DNA of 64,000 nt from Pseudomonas oryzihabitans (GCF_001518815.1 NZ_CP013987.1:1591001-1655000); one strand, 5' to 3'; shown: positions 46,292 through 54,860, counted from the first letter of the stretch. Numbers and translations are program-made. Notes: generated by a model not told the origin, from the letters alone.

Positions 46292-47285
46292 TTATCTACC
46301 CGTCATCGGCATCACCATGGGCGATGCGACCGGGGTAGGCCCGGAAATCATCGTCAAGAGCCTCGCCCACGAGGTGGTGTATCAGCAGTGCCGCCCACTG
46401 GTGATCGGCGATGCGCAGCGCTTGGAGCAGGCCAACGAGATCGTCAAGGGCAGCGCCAAGGTGCGTCGCATCCAGGATGCCGGCGAAGCGCGCTACGAGC
46501 CGGGCATCATCGACTGTATCGACTTGGCACTGATCCCTGCGGACCTGCCCTTCGGACAGTTGTCGCCCATCGCAGGTGACGCCGCCTATCAATACATTGC
46601 CAGGGCGGTGCAGATGGCCGAAGCCGGCCAGATCGACGCCATCTGTACCGCCCCGCTAAACAAAGAGGCGCTGCATGCCGGCGGCCACAAGTATCCGGGG
46701 CACACCGAAATGCTTGCCCACCTGACTCAGGTTGACGAAGTGTCGATGATGCTGGTGGCGCCTCAGCTGCGGGTAATCCACGTCACTACGCACATGGGCA
46801 TCATCGACGCAATTCGCAAGATCGAGCCTGGTCTGGTCCAGCGCACCATCGAACGCGGCAATGCCACCCTGATCAAGGCGGGCATCAGCCGGCCGCGCAT
46901 CGGGGTGTGTGGTATCAACCCGCACGCGGGTGAAAACGGCCTGTTCGGCTACGGCGAGGAGGAGGAAAAGATCATCCCGGCCATAAAGCTGCTGCAGACG
47001 CAGGGCCTGGACGTGACCGGCCCGCTGCCGGCCGACACGCTGTTCTTCCGCGCCGGCCGTGGGGATTTTGACCTGGTGGTGGCCATGTATCACGACCAGG
47101 GGCATGGCCCGGTCAAGGTCCTGGGTCTGGAAGCAGGAGTGAACGTTACCGTAGGCCTGGACGTGATCCGCACCTCGGTGGACCACGGCACGGCCTTCGA
47201 CATTGCCGGCAAGGGCATCGCTGACGAACGTAGCCTGCTTGAAGCACTGCGCCAGGGTACTGAGCTGGCCACGCGTCGAGGATGA
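46284..47285 (+). CDS. pdxA2: PdxA2-type 4-phospho-threonate dehydrogenase
   Basis: 333 residues of the PdxA family (ITMGDATGVGPEIIVKSL at the start; metal-binding histidines in HVTTHMGIIDA, MYHDQGHGPVKVLG). PdxA proper acts in vitamin B6 synthesis; the PdxA2 branch oxidatively decarboxylates 4-phospho-D-threonate to dihydroxyacetone phosphate. The operon with a DUF1537 kinase, not with ksgA/surA, argues for the catabolic role. Its overlap with the kinase gene supports coupled translation. Confidence 0.88.
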   Translation: MSNYLPVIGITMGDATGVGPEIIVKSLAHEVVYQQCRPLVIGDAQRLEQANEIVKGSAKVRRIQDAGEARYEPGIIDCIDLALIPADLPFGQLSPIAGDAAYQYIARAVQMAEAGQIDAICTAPLNKEALHAGGHKYPGHTEMLAHLTQVDEVSMMLVAPQLRVIHVTTHMGIIDAIRKIEPGLVQRTIERGNATLIKAGISRPRIGVCGINPHAGENGLFGYGEEEEKIIPAIKLLQTQGLDVTGPLPADTLFFRAGRGDFDLVVAMYHDQGHGPVKVLGLEAGVNVTVGLDVIRTSVDHGTAFDIAGKGIADERSLLEALRQGTELATRRG

Positions 47286-47339
47286 GGGCTTGCGTCACCC
47301 TTGTGTAAGATTGTCGGCCCTTTCGTCACAAGGCCGTCT

Positions 47340-48113
47340 ATGAAAGCCGCCGACCGTCATCGCGCCATCCTCGAGCTGGTGCGCGCCCGAGACACCCACG
47401 TCGAGCAACTCAGCGCAGCTCTCGGCGTGTCGGAAGCCACCGTGCGCCGGGACCTGGCTATGCTCGCCAAGCAACGGCATCTGGTGCGCACCCACGGCGG
47501 CGCGACTGCGCTGCTCGGCATGCACGAGCCGGAAGCTTCGCTGGAAGAGCGCAAGGCCAGCCAGCGGGATCAGAAAGACGCCATCGCCAGGGCCGCGGCC
47601 AGGCACGTGGAAGACGGTGACACGCTATTGCTAGACGGCGGCACCACCTGCGCGGCGCTGGCGTTGCACCTGTGTGCGCGGCAGAACCTGCACGTGGTCA
47701 CCAACAATCTGCTCGCGGTGACACCCCTGGCCAACGCACCGGGCGTTCGCCTGACCCTGATCGGCGGCGATCTACGCGGCTCGAGCATGAGCACCCTCGG
47801 TCCGCTGGCGGAGCTGACCCTCAGCCGCTTGAGCGTGGACAAGGCGTTCCTAGGAGCGGACGGTGTGGTGGCCGAATTTGGCCTCTGCGAGGCCAGCGAC
47901 CAACAGGCCTACCTGAAGGAGTGCATCATCAAACGCGCCGCCCAAGTGTTCGTTCTCGCCGACGCCGACAAACTCGGTCGAGCCCGCCAGCAACATTGGA
48001 CACCTCTTGAACGGGAATGGACGCTTATCACCGATTCCCAAGCGCAAGAGACGCAGTTGGAACCCTTCAGGGCAGTGGCGCAGATCAGGGTCGAGACGGC
48101 TACTGTCGACTGA
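47340..48113 (+). CDS. DeoR family repressor of the D-threonate cassette
   Basis: 257 residues. The N-terminal DeoR HTH is KAADRHRAILELVRA, LSAALGVSEATVRRDLAML (residues about 2-57); the C-terminal sugar-phosphate sensing domain has LLLDGGTTCAALALHL, VVTNNLLAV and the tail FVLADADKLGRA. ATG at 47340 gives the normal family start; 39 more bases are open upstream. It lies 54 bases after pdxA2 on the same strand and probably represses the cassette until a phosphorylated intermediate binds. Confidence 0.9.
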   Translation: MKAADRHRAILELVRARDTHVEQLSAALGVSEATVRRDLAMLAKQRHLVRTHGGATALLGMHEPEASLEERKASQRDQKDAIARAAARHVEDGDTLLLDGGTTCAALALHLCARQNLHVVTNNLLAVTPLANAPGVRLTLIGGDLRGSSMSTLGPLAELTLSRLSVDKAFLGADGVVAEFGLCEASDQQAYLKECIIKRAAQVFVLADADKLGRARQQHWTPLEREWTLITDSQAQETQLEPFRAVAQIRVETATVD

Positions 48114-48383
48114 CGCGGTTCTGGGAGCCGGGCGCTCGATGCAAATCGACAGGTAAAAGGCCGTGTTCGCTTTCGGCATACGATCGACAAGCGTCTAATA
48201 CCGGGCGCGGCAAAACATGCGCTCTGCCGTGAATACCTGCTGCCGGTCTGAGAACGCCGCCGTTGCATTCGCGTCGGGTGTTGTCGGGCAGTGCCACAGA
48301 CAGTTTTTTGCCGTGCCGTAGTCGGTCGTCAATTTGTTCCAAAGCGCTTTGCCGTGCAGGTGCACTCAGAAATGTTTTCGCGA
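48114..48383. other. Intergenic DNA after the DeoR gene
   Basis: First part of a 727-base gap. No gene or clear terminator seen. The G/C content falls to the right. Confidence 0.4.
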
Positions 48384-48641
48384 TCAAGCGCGCAGCAAGC
48401 TCGTTGAGATTATGTCGATGGCCATCCCGGGTAGGGATACCCAGAGATAGGCGGCATCACCCACCGTCAAAACCTGGCCGATCCGGTGCACCATTGTCAC
48501 CGAGACTTTCGGACTCTTCTCTCTAAAGAGCAAAGCCACCCAGCTGACGTGGTGTACGTACTGCTTAACCGAGAGCACTGCCGGGACAAAGCGGTATAAC
48601 CGCGGCCTGATGGTTCTGCCCAATGCAGAGCGGGAGCGCAA
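48384..48641 (-). pseudogene. Decayed N-terminal fragment of a LuxR family regulator
   Basis: The frame reads RFVPAVLSVKQYVHHVSW and ALLFREKSPKV at 48593-48498, matching HFWRAMARALEQYVHHDSW and ALIFSEGRPQV in the LuxR at 39968-40750. DNA similarity is high across this piece (both have GGTGTACGTACTGCT). The rest of the frame does not match and the HTH domain is absent, so it is a broken relative of that regulator. Confidence 0.65.
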
Positions 48642-48840
48642 GCAGTCGCAAGTCTCATTGCGTGAGCGCGATGCAACTGTTTGTGCCTAGGCACCTGTTT
48701 TTGATCGGACCACGAGACAATGCGGCGTTGTACATACAGTTATCTACTTGATCAAACTGACAAAATTGTCATCCTGTAGTACCCCTTCCTGACCGAGCGA
48801 TCAGGATAATTTGGCGGGGTCATCTCCTGGACCTCGAATC
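48642..48840. other. Leader region of the secreted GlcG-like gene
   Basis: About 200 A/T-richer bases, with TTATCTACTTGATCAAACTGACAAAATTGTC at 48741-48771 forming imperfect symmetrical elements. It probably contains the promoter of the gene at 48841; exact boxes cannot be assigned. Confidence 0.35.
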
Positions 48841-49317
48841 ATGTCGCGCTTTCTTTCTTGCCTAACCGTCGCGCTGCTGGGCGCTACCTTGCTCGGTCAG
48901 GTGCAGGCAGCCCTGCCGCAGCACCCCGATCTCGACTTGGACGCCGCACATCGACTGGCGCAAGCCGCACCCTGCAGCGCCGCGCTCGCGGTGCTCGACC
49001 GCAGCGGCCAACTGATCCTCCTGCAGCGCGATACCCGCGTCGGGCCGCATAACGCCGAGGCGGCTCGCCGCAAGGCCTTCACCGCCCTGTCCACGCGCAC
49101 CTCGTCCCAGGCGCTGGCCGAGCGCGCCCGGCAGAACCCGGACGCTGCCAATCTCGTCACCTTGCCCGAATTGCTGCTGTTGGGCGGCGGCATCCCCCTC
49201 TATGAGGGCGACCAGTTGGTCGGCGCCCTGGGCATCGCCGGTGCCGGCGGTGGCGGGGCGGACGAGCGTTGTGCGCTGACGGCTGCTGAACACCTCAATC
49301 TCAAACCCCATCCTTGA
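48841..49317 (+). CDS. Secreted GlcG/HbpS-like heme-binding family protein
   Basis: 158 residues with a signal peptide (FLSCLTVALLGATLLGQVQA-ALP). The mature part is the GlcG domain (DUF336): LDAAHRLAQAAPCSAALAVL, GQLILLQRDTRVGPHNAEAA and RKAFTALSTRTSS, ending [17 protein letters not shown]. HbpS of Streptomyces binds heme and iron; function here is unknown. The start at 48841 fits the signal peptide, but the ribosome site is weak. The exported hydroxyisourate hydrolase gene starts 12 bases later, so they form an operon. Confidence 0.85.
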   Translation: MSRFLSCLTVALLGATLLGQVQAALPQHPDLDLDAAHRLAQAAPCSAALAVLDRSGQLILLQRDTRVGPHNAEAARRKAFTALSTRTSSQALAERARQNPDAANLVTLPELLLLGGGIPLYEGDQLVGALGIAGAGGGGADERCALTAAEHLNLKPHP

Positions 49318-49328
49318 AGGAGATCTTC

Positions 49329-49727
49329 ATGAAGACGTTCGTTCTGTTGTCTGGCCTGGCTCTGTCCGGCCTTGCCGTCGCCGCCCCCAATCCCTTGAGC
49401 GTCCATGTGCTCAACCTGGAAGACGGCAAGCCGTCGGCGGGGGTGCACGTAACCCTGGAGCGCCAGGTGGGGCAGGGCTGGCAGCCGCTGGCGGAAGAGG
49501 TCACCAACGACCAGGGTCGGGTGCCGGCGCTGTTCCCCAAGGAGCGGAGCTTCGAGAAGGGTGAATACCGCGTGGTCTTCAAGACCGGGGACTACTATCG
49601 CCAGCAGGGTCGTAGTGCCTTCTTCCCGGAAATCCCCGTGGTATTCGACGTCACCCAACCGGAGCAGCACTACCATATCCCACTGCTGCTGAGTCCCTAC
49701 GGCTTCAGTACCTATCGAGGTTCCTAG
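49329..49727 (+). CDS. Exported 5-hydroxyisourate hydrolase (transthyretin-like)
   Basis: 132 residues. A signal peptide (KTFVLLSGLALSGLAVA-APN) is followed by a transthyretin-fold HIUase: LSVHVLNLEDGKPSAGV with the first catalytic His, the Arg in TNDQGRVPALF, and the tail HYHIPLLLSPYGFSTYRGS with the second His and the YRGS signature. The enzyme opens the ring of 5-hydroxyisourate in urate breakdown; most bacterial forms are cytoplasmic, so the signal peptide is notable. AAGGAG stands 8 bases before the ATG at 49329. Confidence 0.9.
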   Translation: MKTFVLLSGLALSGLAVAAPNPLSVHVLNLEDGKPSAGVHVTLERQVGQGWQPLAEEVTNDQGRVPALFPKERSFEKGEYRVVFKTGDYYRQQGRSAFFPEIPVVFDVTQPEQHYHIPLLLSPYGFSTYRGS

Positions 49728-50170
49728 ATCAGTTGAGGGGCGAGGTGCCTTGCCAGAGCTACCGCTGGGATAGGTGAGGGCTAGCCAGTCACGTGATGGA
49801 ATGGCATCCCCCCTGGTCAGCTTGCCGAGCTCCGCTTAGATGGGCACAACCTCTCGGCTGGCCGGGGGGACGACTCCTGCTGGTCGATCCCTTCGTGGTG
49901 TCTTGGACGAAAGGTGATGGCTTCTCCGGCGCTTCTACGAAGGCAGCACTGACCCGAGATCGCCCTGCGGTCTGGACGAGCATCTGCACAACCGTATCTT
50001 GCCCGGCCTCAAGGTCATGCAGGACGTCATGACCGCCGACGGCCGGCAGGTCTTCAACCTGTCTCGCTGCAGCCGCATTCCTGCGCAACTCATCCCGCGC
50101 GCCGATCTGGCGTCCGTGGAGGCGGCCTGGCTGGGGCAGCGGACCCGTCAAGCCGGTTGACGACGAAGCT
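49728..50170. other. Gap with a probable gene remnant
   Basis: 443 bases. On the plus strand, about 49969-50160 reads ILPGLKVMQDVMTADGRQ, VFNLSRCSRIPAQLIPRA and ends in a stop at 50158-50160; codon use looks like real coding DNA but no start or ribosome site belongs to it. It is probably the tail of a decayed gene whose family I do not recognise. The rest shows nothing. Confidence 0.35.
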
Positions 50171-50914
50171 TCAGTATTCCTGCCGCGTCGGGCGGAAGAG
50201 GATTTCGTTGATATCCACGTCGTCCGGTTGGCTCAAGGCGTAGATGACTGCCCGGGCAAAGGCGTCGGCGGGAATGGCGAGCTCATAGAGCTTGCGAACG
50301 TTCTCGGCAACGTCTGCTTCGGTGATGGTGTTGGGCAACTCGGTGGCCACCGCGCCGGGCGAGAGGATGGTGGTGCGCAGGCCATAGGGCTTGACCTCCT
50401 GGCGCAAGCCTTCGGAGATGATCCGTACGGCATGCTTGGTGGCCGAATAGACGGTGCTGCCGGCGCGGACCTTATGGCCGGCAACCGAGGCGACGTTGAT
50501 GATGTGGCCGCTCTTCTGCGTTTGCATGGTCGGCAGTACCGCGGCGATGCCATAGAGCACGCCCTTGATGTTGACGTCGATCATCTGGTCCCAGTCTTCC
50601 AGACGCCGCCGGTCCAGTGGCGAATGCGGCATCAGCCCGGCGTTGTTGAGCATGACGTCGACACGACCATGGTGCTCCAACGCCAGATCGACCAGGGCCT
50701 GGACCTGCTCGGCCCGGGTCACGTTGGTGGCCTTGACCTCGACCTGGGCGCCCGTGGCCCGCAGATCGGTTGCCAGAGCTTCCAGACGTTCAAGTCGGCG
50801 CGCGCCCAGCACCAGGTGCGCGCCGTGTTGGGCCAGCATGCGCGCGGTGGCCTCACCCAGGCCGCTGCTGGCCCCCGTAATGACGACGACCTTGTCTCGG
50901 ATGTTGTCGCTCAT
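50171..50914 (-). CDS. Short-chain dehydrogenase/reductase (SDR)
   Basis: 247 residues, classical SDR. Cofactor motif [10 protein letters not shown] near residue 13, NNAG in [12 protein letters not shown], the catalytic Ser in [11 protein letters not shown] and YxxxK in [13 protein letters not shown] is about 10 bases before the ATG at 50914; an earlier in-frame ATG 33 bases upstream is less likely. The substrate is unknown; it resembles YdfG/NodG-like oxidoreductases. Confidence 0.9.
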   Translation of the reverse strand: MSDNIRDKVVVITGASSGLGEATARMLAQHGAHLVLGARRLERLEALATDLRATGAQVEVKATNVTRAEQVQALVDLALEHHGRVDVMLNNAGLMPHSPLDRRRLEDWDQMIDVNIKGVLYGIAAVLPTMQTQKSGHIINVASVAGHKVRAGSTVYSATKHAVRIISEGLRQEVKPYGLRTTILSPGAVATELPNTITEADVAENVRKLYELAIPADAFARAVIYALSQPDDVDINEILFRPTRQEY

Positions 50915-51079
50915 GGAAAGCTGCTCCTGAAGGCTGTTGAGAGTCATCAGACTTCATACCTTGCTCAAGGTGCATGGGCTGATGCGGCCGTTCTCCACTG
51001 GGCTTCGCTTACGCAGGTCTACGGCAAGCCCTCAGGCACCACGACATTCTGTCGAAATTTCAGAGCGGCCAGTCCGCAG

Positions 51080-51517
51080 TCAGCGCCAACCGAGGGTAAG
51101 ACCCCAGACCCCCACATAGCGCATGGCCTTGGCCAGGGTCACCACCAGCAGAAAGCGCCACAGCGGTTCGCGCATCACCCCGGCCACCAGGGTGAGGGGA
51201 TCGCCGATCACGGGCGTCCAACTGAGCAGCAGCGACCACCAGCCCCAGCGCTGATAGGCCGCCTGGATGCGGGCGAGCCGTTGCGGCGACACCGGAAACC
51301 AGCGGCGTTGGCGAAAGCGTTCGAGGTGGGTGCCCAGCCACCAGTTCAGCGTCGAACCCGCGACATTGCCCAGCGTCGCGGCCAGCAGCAGGAGCGCCGT
51401 GGCATAGCGCTCGGTGAGCAGCAGCCCGGCCAGGGCCGCTTCCGACTGCAGGGGCAGCAGGGTGGCCGCGCCAAAGGCGAGGGTGGCCAGGCCTAGGTAG
51501 ACGCTCAGGGCTTCCAG
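51080..51517 (-). CDS. YqaA family inner-membrane protein (DedA/VTT-like)
   Basis: 145 residues if it begins at the CTG at 51517. The frame has no ATG, GTG or TTG from the in-frame stop near 51598 down to the first conserved residues; GGGAG (51525-51529 on the minus strand) is 7 bases before that CTG and 4 before an ATT at 51520. The protein reads LLPLQSEAALAGLLL, TLGNVAGSTLNWWLG, LSWTPVIGDPLTLVAGVMR, matching the E. coli YqaA family in order and length (about 142). It has three or four hydrophobic segments. Function unknown. Confidence 0.75.
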   Translation of the reverse strand: MEALSVYLGLATLAFGAATLLPLQSEAALAGLLLTERYATALLLLAATLGNVAGSTLNWWLGTHLERFRQRRWFPVSPQRLARIQAAYQRWGWWSLLLSWTPVIGDPLTLVAGVMREPLWRFLLVVTLAKAMRYVGVWGLTLGWR

Positions 51518-51630
51518 AATGAAGCTCCCGCAAGGAAAGCCATTAAGGGTCTGTCTCGGGTCGGGACGAAGCCGCCGAGCATAGCGCGAGTAGCAGCGCT
51601 ATGCCGCCTCACGACCCTGAGCCCCGGTGT

Positions 51631-52173
51631 TCAATCCAGCCTGGCGATCCAGTCCGCGACCGAATCGCCGCTGCTCATGTCCGGCTGCACCAGGCCATCG
51701 ATCATGAAGGTCGGCGAGACATGGATGCCGTTCTGCCGGGCGTACTTGCAGTGCCACTTGATGGCGTGCTGCAGGTCCGGCTTGGCGAAGGCGTCGGCCA
51801 GGGCCAGGCCGCTGTAACGCTCCAGGCGCGCGATGATGTCGTTGGGTGTGGCCTCACGGTTGGGCCCGGTGGCGTGATCCTTGAACTCGAACTCCTCGCG
51901 GTGGGCGGCTACCGCCGCCAAGACCGCCTTTGCACTCTCCTTGCCACCTTCCAGGGTAGCGGCGGCCAGGACGCAGCGCACCACCACCCCGGAGAACAGG
52001 TGCCAGGGCTGGGATTGCAGGCGGATCTTCAGGGTGATCCGCTCAGGACCGGCCTGGGCCAGCAGGTCGTCGAGCTTGTTGAAGGCCTTGACCGAGAAGG
52101 GACAGGTAGGCTCGAGAAAGACTTCGAAGGTGCGGGGGCCATGACCCCAGCTGAGCGTGTCTGCGTACATCAT
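51631..52173 (-). CDS. DsbA/FrnE-like thioredoxin-fold protein
   Basis: 180 residues. The active-site segment is FLEPTCPFSVKAFNKL, so only the first cysteine of the CxxC pair is kept (CPFS). A helical insertion follows, and VSPTFMIDGLVQPD carries the cis-Pro loop of thioredoxin folds. There is no signal peptide, so it acts in the cytoplasm, perhaps as a monothiol oxidoreductase or glutathione-linked enzyme. TTGGAG lies just before; the second ATG (52170) has the better spacing. Confidence 0.85.
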   Translation of the reverse strand: MMYADTLSWGHGPRTFEVFLEPTCPFSVKAFNKLDDLLAQAGPERITLKIRLQSQPWHLFSGVVVRCVLAAATLEGGKESAKAVLAAVAAHREEFEFKDHATGPNREATPNDIIARLERYSGLALADAFAKPDLQHAIKWHCKYARQNGIHVSPTFMIDGLVQPDMSSGDSVADWIARLD

Positions 52174-52263
52174 GAAACTCCAACCGAATTGAGCGAAGCG
52201 ATCAGGTTGTGACCGCGCGCTGTCCCGGGCGTTTTCCCAGGATTCAGGACGGCGCGGGACGCC

Positions 52264-53307
52264 TCAGGGAATCAGCCGTCGCCTGCGCATGTCCTCCAGA
52301 TGCGCGAGCAAGACCTCGTCGGACCTCAGGATCATCTGCCCAAAACCCGCTTGCCGCGCCTTGGTCACGTCGAAGATGGCGTCCTTCTCGACATGGAAGA
52401 TGAAATCGCCAAAGGCGCCGGGTGCGATTCGTTCGGGATCGGCCCCGGCCAGTCCTTCGCGTTGTGCCAGTGCCTGCCAGACCGGCTTCAGCGCGGTCAG
52501 GCGCTGGGCCAGGGAGATAGGTTGCGGCTCGCCCACGTCCAGACCGAACCAGTCGGCCAGCTTCGGCCAGACGTGACTCCAGCGGAAGACGTCGCCATTG
52601 GTGAGGTTGTAGGCGCCGTCGCGCTCTTCTTCCGCTGCCCAGACCGCCGCCTCGCCCAATAGCGGCGCGGCGGTGACGTTGACCAGGGCGCCGCGGTAGG
52701 CCTGCTCCGTTCCGGGAAATTGCATGGCCGTGCCGGTCTCGCGACAGAGCGCGCCATAGAGGCCGATGAGGTTGCCCAGATTCATGGCCGATCCCAGCGA
52801 ATGGCCGATGACGATGTCGGGCCTCAGCGCCGTCCAGCGGATGCCTTCGGCTTCCAGGCGGCGAGCGAAGTCTTCATGGCGGAAGTAGAGGTTGGGCGGG
52901 AAGTGACGACTGTCGTCCTCGCGGGCCGGCGTCTTGTAGACCCCCAGGTGAGCGCCGTAGATCTTGCCGCCCTGGACGAAGGTGATGCGCTCCAGGGGTG
53001 CTCCGGCGCTACGCACCGCGCCCACCAGATTCTCCAGCATGGCGGCGTTTTCGTCCGCCTCCACGCCTGGATCGGGGTTCGGCTTGAGGGCGCTGTAGAA
53101 GAGATGGGTCACGCCGGCCAGGTCGGCCTTGGCCGCTGCCAGGCTATCCCGGTCCAGCAGGTCGGCGGTCAGATGGGGAAAGCGGCTTGGGCCCTGTTTC
53201 GAGCGGCCAACGGTGGTGATGGACCAGCCGGCCTTGGCGAAGGCCTCCAGCACGGCCTGGCCGATGATGCCGCTGGCGCCGGCGATGAGCAGCTGTCTTC
53301 CGGTCAT
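52264..53307 (-). CDS. NAD-dependent epimerase/reductase, atypical SDR (PRISE-like)
   Basis: 347 residues. The N-terminal motif LLIAGASGIIGQAVLE binds NAD(P). THLFYSALKPNPDPG, YGAHLGVYKTPAREDD and LRPDIVIGHS follow the order of the progesterone 5-beta-reductase/iridoid synthase-like (PRISE) group. It probably reduces an enone or related carbonyl compound; the natural substrate is unknown. Monocistronic, divergent from the CoA-transferase gene. Confidence 0.82.
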   Translation of the reverse strand: MTGRQLLIAGASGIIGQAVLEAFAKAGWSITTVGRSKQGPSRFPHLTADLLDRDSLAAAKADLAGVTHLFYSALKPNPDPGVEADENAAMLENLVGAVRSAGAPLERITFVQGGKIYGAHLGVYKTPAREDDSRHFPPNLYFRHEDFARRLEAEGIRWTALRPDIVIGHSLGSAMNLGNLIGLYGALCRETGTAMQFPGTEQAYRGALVNVTAAPLLGEAAVWAAEEERDGAYNLTNGDVFRWSHVWPKLADWFGLDVGEPQPISLAQRLTALKPVWQALAQREGLAGADPERIAPGAFGDFIFHVEKDAIFDVTKARQAGFGQMILRSDEVLLAHLEDMRRRRLIP

Positions 53308-53468
53308 GGGGTCTCCCGATAAGGTCTGGTGAAAGATGAAGAAAAGACCCTGGTGCCTGATGCTTTGTCCCCGTGGCGGGCCGGACGGTAGGCGGGCGAA
53401 AACCAGTGTCCTGCTCGCGCAGGCACGGCTACTGTGGCAATAACGCCTGCGGCTTTGGAGAACCTCCC

Positions 53469-54860
53469 TTGATCAGCCCATCCGGCACAGCTGCCATTCT
53501 CGACTCCCTGCTCGGCGAACTCGTCGCCGCCCTCGAACTGCCTGCCTCCCTGGCGTCAGCCCTGCAGGTTCAGGGTAGCGGCAGTCTCGCCTCCTGCTTT
53601 CCGGTCAGCGACCTGGCCACGGCGGTGATCGGTGTCGCCGGATTGGCCACCGCCGACCTGCTGGCCGAGAGAGGACCCGCGGTCCCGGTAGAGGTGGATC
53701 GTCATCTCGCCGCGGCCTGGTTCAAGACAACCTTGCGCCCCCTGGGCTGGGAATTGCCGGGCGTCTGGGACCCGGTCACCGGTGACTACCGCACCCGTGA
53801 CGGCTGGCTGCGGTTGCACGCCAACGCGCCGCATCACCGGGAGCGCGCCCTGGCCGTGCTGGGTTGCACCAACAGCCATGACGCCGTCGCGCGGGCCATG
53901 GCCGATTGGCCTGGCGAAGCCCTGGAAACGGCCATCGTCGCAGCGGGTGGCTGCGCGGCCAAGCTCCGCACCCAGGCCGATTGGCAGGCGCATCAGCAGG
54001 GGCAAGCTGTCCGCGCCGACCCCCTGATCGCTCAGGAATGGACGGCTGCCGATACAGCGCTGGATTGGCAGCCGGATCCGCAGCGTCCCTTGCAGGGCAT
54101 TCGGGTCCTCGACCTGACCCGGATCCTCGCCGGGCCCATCGCCACGCGATTGCTGGCTGGACTGGGCGCCGAGGTGCTACGGATCGATCCGCCCGGCTGG
54201 GACGAGCCGGCCCAGGCGCCCGAAGTCACCCTCGGCAAGCGCTGCGCACGGCTGGATCTCGGGCGACCTGCCGATCGCCAGCGCTTCGCGGCGCTGCTGG
54301 CCGAGGCGGACATCCTGGTTCACGGCTATCGCGCCGATGCGCTGGAACGGCTGGGTTACGGAGGGGCGCAGCGACGCGCGCTCAATCCCGGCCTGATCGA
54401 TGTGTCCCTCTGCGCCTATGGCTGGAGCGGTCCCTGGGCGCTACGGCGGGGCTTCGACAGCCTGGTGCAGATGTCTTGTGGCATCGCGGCGGCCGGCAGT
54501 GAGTGGCGGCAGGCGGAGCAGCCGGTGCCCCTGCCGGTCCAGGCGCTCGATCATGCCACTGGCTATCTGATGGCCGCCGCGGCAATTCGGGGACTGGCGC
54601 GGCGTCAGCGGGAGGGGCGCGCGTTGACGGCGCGCCTGTCACTGGCGCGCACCGCCTGGCTGCTGACCGAGCGACCGGGCGCGTGCGGCGGTCCCGCTTA
54701 CCACGGGCCGGAGGAAGGGGATTACCGCAAGGAACAGGAACCTACCGCCTGGGGATCGGCGTTGCGCTTGCGAGCGCCGCTCCGGATTGGCGGGGTCGAG
54801 CTGCAGTGGCGGCGCCCCGCGACGCGGCTCGGATCCGCCACGGCGGACTGGAGCCGCTAG
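53469..54860 (+). CDS. CaiB/BaiF-type CoA-transferase family protein with N-terminal extension
   Basis: 463 residues from a TTG start with GGAG 8 bases before it; the longer open frame upstream lacks a ribosome site. The class III CoA-transferase start block GIRVLDLTRILAGPIATRLL appears only near residue 210, after about 200 residues I do not recognise as a separate domain. The catalytic Asp is present in RRGFDSLVQMSCG, and ATGYLMAAAAIRGLARRQ follows. The usual C-terminal lid part is short. It may be a circularly arranged or truncated member; the CoA donor and acceptor are unknown. Confidence 0.78.
   Translation: MISPSGTAAILDSLLGELVAALELPASLASALQVQGSGSLASCFPVSDLATAVIGVAGLATADLLAERGPAVPVEVDRHLAAAWFKTTLRPLGWELPGVWDPVTGDYRTRDGWLRLHANAPHHRERALAVLGCTNSHDAVARAMADWPGEALETAIVAAGGCAAKLRTQADWQAHQQGQAVRADPLIAQEWTAADTALDWQPDPQRPLQGIRVLDLTRILAGPIATRLLAGLGAEVLRIDPPGWDEPAQAPEVTLGKRCARLDLGRPADRQRFAALLAEADILVHGYRADALERLGYGGAQRRALNPGLIDVSLCAYGWSGPWALRRGFDSLVQMSCGIAAAGSEWRQAEQPVPLPVQALDHATGYLMAAAAIRGLARRQREGRALTARLSLARTAWLLTERPGACGGPAYHGPEEGDYRKEQEPTAWGSALRLRAPLRIGGVELQWRRPATRLGSATADWSR

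Noticed and set aside
46284..47285. pdxA of vitamin B6 synthesis
   Set aside because: The gene sits in an operon with a DUF1537 kinase, a sugar-acid permease and a DeoR regulator, not with surA/ksgA. The catabolic PdxA2 role fits better.
51555..51567. GGTCGGGACG, the reverse complement of the end of tRNA-Pro, as a possible far attachment site
   Set aside because: Only about 10 bases match, in inverted orientation, and the flanking bases do not extend the match. This length occurs by chance in 64 kb of G/C-rich DNA.
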